DNA from: Artemisia argyi | Taxonomy: Eukaryota; Streptophyta; Magnoliopsida; Asterales; Asteraceae | Direction of reading: 5' to 3' | DNA: 64,000 nt | Assembly: GCA_030686995.1 (NCBI GenBank) | Contig: CM060698.1 | Coordinates: 136,964,106 to 137,028,105, forward strand | In this document: positions 55,543 to 64,000 of the stretch, piece after piece | Layout: each line of letters starts with the position of its first letter | Numbering within the stretch: the first letter of the stretch is position 1 | Position numbers and translations under genes: made by a program | The notes under the pieces: generated by a model | Seen by the model: only the letters and a program-made list of their open reading frames with translations | Databases searched by the model: none | What the model was told of the DNA's origin: nothing

Positions 55543-55627
55543 GGGGGGGGGGGGGGGGGGGGGGGCAAAAGATTTTTATTTTGAAAATAAAGTTTTAACC
55601 TTATAAAATGTAATATATATTTTTAGT

Positions 55628-55677
<50 letters not shown>

Positions 55678-55837
55678 ACTTGTTTTGAATCAAAATTGAA
55701 AACGAAAAAGGAAGAGGGTTCCTGCTTAATTGATTTTGTGGGTTTTAAATTTTGTAGGGGGGGGGGGGGGGGGGGCAAAAGATTTTTATTTTGAAAATAA
55801 AGTTTTAACCTTATAAAATGTAATATATATTTTTAGT

Positions 55838-55884
<47 letters not shown>

Positions 55885-55963
55885 ACTTGTTTTGAATCAA
55901 AATTGAAAACGAAAAAGGAAGAGGGTTCCTGCTTAATTGATTTTGTGGGTTTTAAATTTTGTA
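55543..55963. repeat. Tandem duplication of a 210-bp unit with G- and T-homopolymers
   Basis: Two copies (55543-55756, 55757-55963), each of the form poly-G (23 and 19), CAAAAGATTT..., poly-T (43 and 40), then an identical unique segment ending in AAATTTTGTAG. They differ essentially only in homopolymer length. Confidence 0.75.
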
Positions 55964-56178
55964 GGCAACATTTCACTATGTTTAAGAAATCAAGTAATGG
56001 TATTTTTATATGTAAAAGCATGTAGTATTTTTATTTCAAAATGTCACATTAATCTTTATATGCAGTTGAGCCAGAAAAAAAAAACCCTCAATTTAAATCT
56101 TAGAAAGTTTTGGTAAAAAGATCACTTAGAAATTGTTTGTCGTATTTCTATTTTCCGGGTTTATGGGAAAATTTGATG

Positions 56179-56211
<33 letters not shown>

Positions 56212-56273
56212 TTGTAGCAGTCTAGCAGCTGATGTAGCTATATATGCAACGAATCATGTTAAATTTCTTTAAG
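55964..56273. other. Non-coding AT-rich sequence
   Basis: An A-run lies at about 56180-56209; nothing else recognised. Confidence 0.4.
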
Positions 56274-56444
56274 AGAGATGATAGGTCCACAAACAAATTC
56301 GTATAAAAAGAATCTACAAACTGATGTGACGGACATTGATTGGTTCAATGAGAGAGCGGGGAGAGAAACTCACCAATGACATGCCGCCACATCAGTTTGT
56401 TGATTCTTTTTGTGAGAATTTATTTATGACCCTATCATTTCTCT
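56274..56444. mobile_element. Small palindromic MITE (171 bp)
   Basis: Ends AGAGATGATAGG and the reverse complement of AGAGAAATGATAGG. The inverted match extends over about 55 bp per arm (AAAAAGAATC.ACAAACTGATGTG), so it folds into a hairpin. Flanks TTCTTTAAG and TTGTTTAAAG are only approximately duplicated. Confidence 0.65.
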
Positions 56445-58270
56445 TTGTTTAAAGCTCTGTTTGCCAATATATTTCTTTATGTTTCTATGTTTTTCTGCAA
56501 CCATGAAATGACAAAATACAAAAAAGGATTATTTTCTAAAAAGATTGGGCTGGTCGACATGCAATGTCCTTAGTCAATGCTCATTTAGTGTATTTCCAAA
56601 AAATAAAAATAAAATAAAAATAAATAATAAATAATAAAAAAAATTGCTCATTTACTCACTACAAAATGTATTTATAAGATATGGTGTTCTAGTAAAAGCA
56701 AGATTTGGTAGGTGCAAATACATTGTATCATGCATGATCAATGATTGAAACGAAAAAACGTTATTCAAGTGTCATTAGAAAATGTACATCTATCAAATGC
56801 GTATAAAAGTTGACACATATATCCGTGAAAACTTATGGATGGTGCACGCTCAGATTAGTATAATTGTTCCTTTTGGTATAAAAGCATATAAAATTACATT
56901 AAATGGTTTAAAGTGTTTTAAACATGTTTGTTAAAGGAAACTAGCCAGTTTAGTTCAGTGTTCATGTTTATCAATGCATGCATTGCCTGCAGAGCATGCA
57001 GACAGAGGGGTGATTTACCCTTTGTGAAACGCTCAGTACACGTTATTCATGGCCCCATGGATCAGTTCGTGTATCTTGGCCCTGATTTTTGCTTCTCTTC
57101 ATGTGTCGATAGAACACTGCTTGGGAAAACATGTGAAAAGCTTGTGACGCCTTCAAACTTTTCCGCCTCTCACTCGACGTGAAACTGAGGTCTCTAAACT
57201 GAGAGTAAAATGCAGCTTATTTATGTGGCACATCAAAGATTATGAAATTCGTTTATTTTCGCACTTTTGATCAATGAAGCAAAGCAAAACACATGACTAA
57301 AGCAAATTAAAATACAGTATAGTCATAAAAACACTCTTTTTCAGTTTTTCTTGTACTGACCAATTAACAATTTTTGGCCTTTGGAAACAGTTCTTTTTCC
57401 CAATAAATAACATGGGTAAATTATCATTCTCTCAAGTCTTTAGTTAATACTAAATATATTTGAAAAGTTGGAAATTGGTGTAATGCTTTGAGCCCTTAAT
57501 AGAGTATGAATTCCGCCCTTTTGTTAAACATGCTCAGATAGTCAAATGAACCCACTCTTTTACTAAATCAACCTAAAATGAGATATTGAGAATGTTGCTT
57601 GACTTAGTACCTATTCATGCTAGTCTTTCTTGCATATTTCAAACTACAGTTATAACTTGTAACTATGTTATCTTTTGGCAAAAAGATTGTATAATTTTTA
57701 CCCACCTAGACCTAGTACAGCAAAACATGAGAAACAAGAGAAAGAGCAAAACGCGACACCCGTAGTAGACTAGTAATCATGATCGGCCTTCTTTGTGTTG
57801 ATATTGTATGCTTGTAACATCTTACAACTGATTTTTTTCTCATTGTTGCAACAGTACTGATATTAGTGTTATAACAATCTATCTGAAATCACTCTCTCAG
57901 CGCGCAATTTAAAAATGTATCTCCAACATCAATTACCAACAATCTTAGAAAGAACTCAAACAGCGAGCACCAAGTTTGTTAACGTGATTTGGTTCACCAA
58001 GTATGCAAAACTAATCCATGATGCCACAACAATTCATACAAATTGAATCACACACCAAACCTTTAAAGAATATATAAAATGTGACACTTTGATCTTCCTA
58101 AATAAATACAATATCCTTGATTTTGTTGTCTCAAGTTTTTATTTTCGAATCACATTTTAAAAATTATTTTTACAACACACAATTTTTTCCATATACATCA
58201 AAGGAATAAACTTTTTATAAAAAAATATCTACAAAAGCATATTTTTTGCAACTTGATACACCAAGTTTTT
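56445..58270. other. Intergenic sequence and presumed bZIP promoter
   Basis: No credible gene. The 84-codon frame at 56928-57182 resembles no family I know. I see no transposon ends in the last 1 kb, so this is the likely promoter region of the bZIP gene. Confidence 0.45.
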
Positions 58271-58271
58271 C

Positions 58272-58280
58272 CTATAAATA
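58272..58280 (+). promoter_or_regulatory. TATA box of the bZIP gene
   Basis: CTATAAATA, followed about 30 bp later by a pyrimidine/C-rich stretch (CTCTTCCCCCTCTCTTCC) typical of a plant transcription start. This would give a leader of about 570 bases, long enough for the upstream ORFs. Confidence 0.65.
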
Positions 58281-58371
58281 CAACCCATAATTCCTTCATA
58301 GCCTCTTCCCCCTCTCTTCCACAAATATCCTCTTACTCCTTAACATCATAATCAACAACAATTCTTTAAGC

Positions 58372-58408
<37 letters not shown>

Positions 58409-58467
58409 ATTTTTTGGTTTGTTTGCAAGTCAAGGTTTCGAAAACCATTGTTATTCATCAATCATTG

Positions 58468-58509
58468 ATGTTATTAGTAATGTTCGAAATACATGTCTCA
58501 AATTCTTGA
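58468..58509 (+). CDS. Upstream ORF 1 in the bZIP leader (13 aa)
   Basis: A short ORF (MLLVMFEIHVSNS) starting 25 bases before the sucrose-control uORF and overlapping its first codons in another frame. The same overlapping arrangement exists in Arabidopsis bZIP11-type leaders, where this uORF influences which start is used. Confidence 0.55.
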   Translation: MLLVMFEIHVSNS

Positions 58510-58618
58510 TGAACTATATCTCTCTAGTTGTATGATAAATTCTACGTATTGGCGTAGGACTCATTTAGTTCAATCTTTCTCAGTTGTCTTTCTTTACTGG
58601 TTTTATTACATTTCATAA
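58493..58618 (+). CDS. Sucrose-control uORF encoding the SC-peptide (41 aa)
   Basis: Encodes a 41-residue peptide whose second half (MINST at residue 14, then RRTHLVQSFSVVFLYWFY) matches the conserved sucrose-control peptide of S1-class bZIP leaders. In that family the nascent peptide stalls the ribosome when sucrose is high and represses translation of the main ORF. The residues just before the stop (YYIS) are in the expected position. An internal in-frame Met (codon 14, 58532) could act as a second start as in Arabidopsis. It ends 261 bases before the main ATG. This was found by reading the frame directly and is strong support that the downstream bZIP is a real regulated gene. Confidence 0.93.
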   Translation: MSQILDELYLSSCMINSTYWRRTHLVQSFSVVFLYWFYYIS

Positions 58619-58879
58619 TTAGATCTATTATATATAAACACTCAAATAAAACCTTATTTACAATCTCCTATCTATATGCTTTGTTTACGCTATAATATTA
58701 AACTAGATAAAACTCAAATTAATCTTAACAATAATAAAGTTGAAGGTTAATTACGATCTGGGTTGTACTTGTTTTAGTTAACTTCATTCACACTCAAACT
58801 TTTTTTATAATTTTGTTTTGTTTTCGTATTTTCGTTAAATTTGATCTTTTTCCTTCCATAATAAAATATAAGTACTAAA

Positions 58880-59317
58880 ATGATGGGTTCTTCTAGTGGT
58901 ACAACAACATCATCAAGTGACCAATTAGTTGATGAGAGGAAGACGAAACGAATGGTATCGAATCGTGAATCAGCAAGGAGATCAAGAATGAGGAAGAAAA
59001 AGCAAATGGATGATCTCTTAACTCAGGTGAGTCAACTCAGGAATGAGAATAACCGAGTTATGGCTGACGTCAGCATTACCATGCAGCATTATGGGAACGT
59101 AGAGGCTGAGAACTCAGTTTTGAGGGCTCGGGCGGTGGAGCTTGGGCACAGGTTGGAGTCGCTTAACCAGATCATTGCGGTTATGAACCAACCAGTGCTT
59201 GCGGATGAGCCATATGGCGCCGAGTTTATTGATGAGTTTATGGATAACTCACTGAGTTGTTACGCGTATTATGCTAATCAGCGTATTTTGGCTTCGGCAG
59301 ACATGATTCAGTACTAA
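58880..59317 (+). CDS. S1-class bZIP transcription factor (145 aa; bZIP11/bZIP44/bZIP2 type)
   Basis: Nuclear DNA-binding protein recognising ACGT-core elements. In its class it usually acts as a heterodimer with C-class bZIPs to control amino acid and sugar metabolism during energy starvation. A short Ser/Thr-rich N-terminus (1-18) is followed by the basic region with the N-X7-R signature (NRESARRSRMRKKKQMDD, about residues 28-45) and a leucine zipper from about 45 to 95 (LLTQVSQLRNENNRV, then AENSVLRARAVELGHRLESL). The C-terminus (YANQRILASADMIQY) matches the conserved S1 ending. Length and intronless structure fit the family. Translation is probably sucrose-repressed through the uORF. The first ATG is followed by a second (MMG); either could be used. 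The reading frame is intact. Confidence 0.95.
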   Translation: MMGSSSGTTTSSSDQLVDERKTKRMVSNRESARRSRMRKKKQMDDLLTQVSQLRNENNRVMADVSITMQHYGNVEAENSVLRARAVELGHRLESLNQIIAVMNQPVLADEPYGAEFIDEFMDNSLSCYAYYANQRILASADMIQY

Positions 59318-59450
59318 AGATTGTTGAAATCGTCATTTAATTAGTATCACCAAAAATTAATTTGGTTGAGTATGTATTCGGCAAGAAACTGAAATTGATT
59401 AATTGAAGGATGTCCATTGTTATAAAGTGTCTCTTTTAGTTTTCTTTTTT

Positions 59451-59456
59451 AATAAA
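59451..59456 (+). terminator. Polyadenylation signal of the bZIP gene
   Basis: AATAAA about 135 bases after the stop codon, after a T-rich stretch; a reasonable 3'-end signal. Confidence 0.5.
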
Positions 59457-60399
59457 CCGTGATTACCATGAATCCAATATCAAGTTACGCATTCTGCAAA
59501 CTAGCAATATGCACATTTAACTTGACATAAAAGTAATTTGGGGTTAACGATTCAAATGATAATAGTTATGACTCAACACAGCATATATGTTAACTTGATA
59601 AAGTTATAGGGTTTATACATGATTAAAAAACAAAAAACTTACAGTTAATAAGCATTGTTGTGGCATTAACAAAAGTGTAAAAAATGACCGCGCTATCATA
59701 TCAAACTAATAATAAATCAAGAAAATGGTCAAAAAACTAAGTTAAAAAGTTGTTGCGGATAAAAACAATAAGTTAACAAAACTTTGATCAAGATATGTAG
59801 TATTACTGGCAAAATAAATTGATCAACTTGTAAGCCACCATAAACTGAAAAGATTGGTGATTACACCACTATCAAGTATACAACTTTTTGTAAATTGAAC
59901 TTAATATTTGTATTTGAAAATAAATTTCTACATAAAATAAGACTCTTTAGCTCAGTGCTGTCTTAATCCAAATTAAAGTATAACCAAAACTTTCTTTGGC
60001 TGCAAATACTAATATTAATTTATTATAGAAGCATGTGCTGCATCTGGTGTAGTTTACTAATCTCTTTATTTTTATACTAATCTTCTTTATTAACTTAGTT
60101 AAGTCACTAAAAATTATAAAATATTTGCTTTCTAGTAACTTTTGATTTGTTAATGCAGATAATAACACTTAATTAATTTGTTAAACCAGAACAAACACGT
60201 GCATGAAATACGTACTGCATCTAGAAGAACAAGTAAAAGAATACCTCAATCATATCGATCACTTTTCCATGGCACTGAATTCAAAAGTTTATAAAATAAA
60301 TTTGTATTTTTATCATTACATCAAGCGTAATATGTTACTCGTATTATGTACCTGTAGATGACTGTAGTGATGTTCAGATATTCTATATACATGTTAATT

Positions 60400-60401
<2 letters not shown>
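59457..60401. other. Intergenic AT-rich sequence
   Basis: No ORF of note (59947-60168 minus is not credible) and no recognised element ends. Confidence 0.45.
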
Positions 60402-60443
<42 letters not shown>

Positions 60444-63400
60444 CAAGGTGAAAATATATTATTAATACTCCAAAATATTTGTACAAAATGCTAAACAAGC
60501 ATTTCTCCCCTGTTTTGGACATCACCCAAAACAGAGTATACATCTAAGCTATTCTATCAGCCTATAGAAGCAACAATAACAACTGATATAAGCAAGGACT
60601 GATGAAAGCTTCATTCATAGCACAACAAGATTCACCTATCAAGCACCATTACCATCTAGCTACATTTCCAATAATTCTTCCACCTTGACCATTCAACCTG
60701 CCACCACAATGATCAAAGTAGAAAAGGATATTGACTTCACTAGGCACCCATAACCTCTCCACAGGTAAGGGCTATACCAATTGTGCTACATTTCCATCTA
60801 CTACAATGGCTTCACACAATTGGGAACACACACCTTGCAGTGATTACCAACCATTCCTCCTTGGCAGTGTATAGATAGGACCAAGTAGGTTCATCTTTCA
60901 CTCCTCACTATTCCTATCTTCATACACTGCCCACCAAAGTTCACAATACTCAACTCACATTGGAAACCTACTTTATGGAATTCAATAAACTGTTGTCTAG
61001 AAAACATGTCAGTGCAGTTTCCAATTACCAACAAGGCCTATTGAAAAACTGACACTAAGGCTTAATAGAGAACAGCTTAAATCATTCCAAGATACAAGGC
61101 CATCAATGTGAAGTGAACTCCAAATCTTAGATTCAAGATCAAGAGAAGATCTGAATCTAAATGGATAAACCATAATAGCCAGAGATTAGATGAGATGATC
61201 TCTGATTGATACATAACAAGTCACTTTGTATCTTTTGATGTAAACCAGTGTACTGACCACTGACATTCCAAGCAGGAAACTACATTATGGAAGAGAGCTT
61301 CACTAACTGAGATATCCATATTCTGTCTTGTTACCCCAACTAAGTACACAAAATAGAACAATGAAACCTCAGCTATGAATCCACTCCCAAAGTACTAGCC
61401 ATCTGCACAAACCAACTTATCCCAAACACTCCCATTCCACCATAACATGCTCATTATCAATACATTGCATATCAACCTTCCAGTAATCCATGACTTTCAC
61501 TACTTTGGGTGACATTTTAACTCTTAAGCTTAGAAGTTTGATTCTCACAGTATTCATAATCGCAGTAACTAGCTCTTGCCATTTTCTCTTTTCTGTTCCA
61601 AATAATCTTTTGTTCCTTTCCTGCCATATGAAATACACACTTGCTCCCAAGACTAATCTTCTAACCACACTCATAATGGATCTGTTATTAGGAAGACTAC
61701 TTAGACTCAGAATTACTTCATTCAGATTATCACTCAGGTTGCACTGGTCCATTGACTTTTTCATACTGTTCCACACTTTCATAGAATATATGCATTCAAA
61801 GAATAAATGCCCATGAGAATCACCACATTCATTGCATAATGAGCACAAATCCTCTCTTCCTGGATACCACTTAGCAAGCCTATCTTGTGTAGTTAACCTT
61901 TTTTGCACAGTAAGCCATAATATGAATGAATGTTTAGGAATACAATGAGAATACCAGACAAGTCTATTCCACTGCACTCTTTCTTCATCTTGTCTTAAAT
62001 CTTGCCAAACTTTCCCAACTGTGAACTTGCTTATCCTTCCATCATTACTACTCCACATAGCAACATCTTTCTTGTTAATATCAATATTTGGAGGAGGAAT
62101 AGCCTGCAGAATAGGATACACAACAAGCCAATTGCTAGGAAATTTCTATTGACCTTCACTAACCATTTCACAGACCTTAGCATCACAATTAAGCCCTACA
62201 TCCATTGCATTATCAAAAGAAACATGATCACATAAAGGCCCCTCATTACACCATTTATCATACCAAAAGAAACATTGCTCACCATTACCAATTTTCCAAT
62301 GTATATGCTTTCTTAACTGATCTCTTAAACTCAACATTTGCTTCCATCCAGCACTTGTGTTAACATCAGCTTGAACATTCCAAATACTGCACCCTTTAAG
62401 CCTAAATACATTAATCCATTTTACCCACAAACTTTCCTTATTGCTTGCAATATTCCAAATGTGTTTAGCCATCAGAACTTCATTCCACTTTCCCAGATCT
62501 TTAATACCTAATCCTCCTTGATCTCTAGGCTTGCATAATTACTTCCAAGCAACTTTAGCTTTTCCTTTAGACAAATCTCCCTGACACCATAAGAAACCCT
62601 TCAACAACTTTTCAATATCTTTAACTACCAGCTTATGTAATAGAAAAATTGAAGCCCAATACACTTGCATAGACCCAAGAACAGATGCAATGAGCTGAAG
62701 CCTCCCAGCATAAGATAATAATCTATTTTTCCAACTTTTGACCTTCACTTTGACTTTATCAATCAATTCTTTACAATCATTGACTCCTATTTGTTTTGTA
62801 ACCAAAGGAACACCAAGATACTTCACTGGAAGATTTCCAATTTTAAAAGGCAATAAGTTCAGCACCTCTTGTTTCACTTGATCTTTAATGTTTCCAAAGA
62901 AAACAGTACTTTTCCCCAGGTTAGGATTAAGCCCAGATAATCTGCTAAACATATCAATAGCCCTTTTCACCACCTGCACAGATTTGAAATCACCATGACA
63001 CACTACTATCAAATCATCAGCAAAGCACAAGTGTGAAATCTTCAATTGTTTGCAACCCCAATGGTATTTGAAAGAGCTGTCATTCTCAATCTGTTTTTGC
63101 ATGATCAAGTTGAAGACTTCCATCACTAATGTAAATATATAAGGAGAGATTGGATCTCCTTGCCTCAACCCTCTACCCCCTTTAAAATATCCATGTCTTT
63201 CACCATTCACACAAACTGAGAAACCAGCAGATCCAACACAAACCATTATCCATTTAACCATCTGATCAGGAAATCCAAACAAATGTAGAGCATTTTCCAG
63301 AAATTTCCAATTTACTGTATCATAGGCTTTCTGAATATCAATCTTCATAGCAATCCTTTTAGCACCATTCTTCCAATTGTATCCTCTTAACAATTCTTGA

Positions 63401-64000
63401 GCAATCAAAATATTATCAGTAATCTGCCTACCAGGTATGAATGCACTCTGGTTTTGGTTAACAAGCTTACAAAGTGCAGTTTTGATTCTATTAGTGAGGA
63501 TTTTGCTAATGCTTTTGTACAATACATTGCAGCAAGCAATAGGGCGAAATTCAGAAACCTTTTGTGGTGTGCTAATTTTAGGGACAAGTGAAATCAAAGT
63601 TGCATTAACTTCACCAAGAAGCTTACTAGTCTCAAAAAATTCTTTAACAGCCTTGCAAACATCAACACCCACCACTGACCATGCTTTCTTGTAGAACCTA
63701 GCAGTGTAACCATCTGGACCTGGCGCTTTATTATCATCAATGTCAAACATAGCCAGTTTAATCTCCATGTCAGTTATAGGTCTAACCATAAATTCAGCAT
63801 CTTCACTAGTCACTTTATTACAAAACAGATCAGCACTTTCATTGAGGTCTTGAACAGGAACATCTTTACCCAAAAAACTTTTAAAGTGCTCAACAAATTG
63901 CTCAGGAACACTTTATCCTTCAAATTTTTCCCCCTTTTCATTACAAATCTCAACAATTCTACTTCTGTGGCTTCTATCTCTAAAAAATGCATGAAAAAAT
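60402..64000 (-). mobile_element. L1-type LINE, 3' part (partial at window edge)
   Basis: Minus-strand non-LTR element. Its A-tail is the T-run at 60402-60439, followed upstream by about 980 bases of 3' non-coding sequence (60440-61416) and then the degenerate ORF2. The endonuclease part and ORF1 would lie right of the window. Confidence 0.88.
61417..64000 (-). pseudogene. LINE ORF2: reverse transcriptase and zf-RVT domain, with in-frame stops
   Basis: One frame from the window edge to the stop at 61417, interrupted by stops near 63914 (TAA), at 62539-62541 (TAA) and at 62146-62148 (TAG). Reverse transcriptase motifs: DDNKAPGPDGYTARFYKKAW; RPIACCNVLYKSISKILTNR; NQSAFIPGRQITDNILIAQE; MKIDIQKAYDTVNW with catalytic Asp; GLRQGDPISPYIF; and the catalytic FADD at about residue 277 of the longest piece (62539-63873). 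The last piece (61417-62121) has a zf-RVT domain: KVWQDLRQ, then SHCIPKHSFILWL, then CSLCNECGDSHGHLFFEC. The long open pieces begin at non-initiating positions and are not separate genes. Inactive copy. Confidence 0.88.

Noticed and set aside
56928..57182. 84-aa Cys-containing ORF before the bZIP gene
   Set aside because: No recognisable motif, no codon or promoter support; probably chance.
60402..60439. Host poly-T promoter element
   Set aside because: It is the A-tail of the minus-strand LINE.

Overview
This is a eukaryotic, plant nuclear window. It is AT-rich, rich in homopolymers and microsatellites, and almost entirely built of nested transposable elements. The one clearly intact host gene is a small intronless S1-class bZIP transcription factor at 58.9-59.3 kb. 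Its leader carries the conserved sucrose-control upstream ORF, which points to an angiosperm and most likely a eudicot. The mix of Athila-type Ty3/gypsy elements, Sirevirus-type Ty1/copia elements, L1 LINEs, PIF/Harbinger, hAT and Helitron elements fits a large repeat-rich genome. Asteraceae is my impression only and is not proven.

Left third (1-19.3 kb). A minus-strand Ty1/copia element (1-5471, running off the left edge) sits inside the reverse transcriptase of a plus-strand Athila-like element. Only that element's RT to integrase part, 3' untranslated region and a roughly 4.2 kb 3' LTR remain (5472 to about 13103). That element in turn lies just beyond the primer-binding site of a minus-strand gypsy LTR (13255-14698). 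Next come the 3' non-coding region and 3' LTR (17112-18522) of a related plus-strand gypsy element. These two LTRs are head to head and full of TGACGNCGTCA palindromes.

Middle left (19.3-26.2 kb). A foldback-like element (19285-24083) has arms made of short degenerate T-rich repeats capped by about 220 bp unique ends. It has been split by a LINE that encodes only ORF1. Then come a Mutator-like arm with an array of ATCCCAYGGGAT palindromes and a broken exon of a glycine-rich RNA-binding protein gene.

Centre (26.2-51.2 kb). This is a three-level nest in which every level has a visible target-site duplication. A PIF/Harbinger element (26240-51235, TSD TTA) has its transposase gene split by an Athila-like element (27457-50652, TSD GATGC). 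The 5' LTR of that element is split by a pol-less Sirevirus-like element (29429-37686, TSD AATCA). The Athila element keeps a full-length gag-pol reading frame broken by two in-frame stops.

Right (51.2-64 kb). A short non-autonomous Helitron, a hAT-type element with a second element inside it, further MITE-like elements, a homopolymer-rich tandem duplication, the bZIP gene with its uORFs, and finally a degenerate L1 LINE ORF2 on the minus strand running off the right edge.

The points most worth a second look are: an array of four co-varying stem-loops between pol and the 3' LTR in both Athila-like copies; a GC-rich hairpin module present in the Sirevirus LTR and again upstream of its internal second ORF; the palindrome clusters just upstream of the TATA box in one gypsy family; the foldback element; and the ORF1-only LINE. 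All similarities were judged by eye, without alignment or database search.
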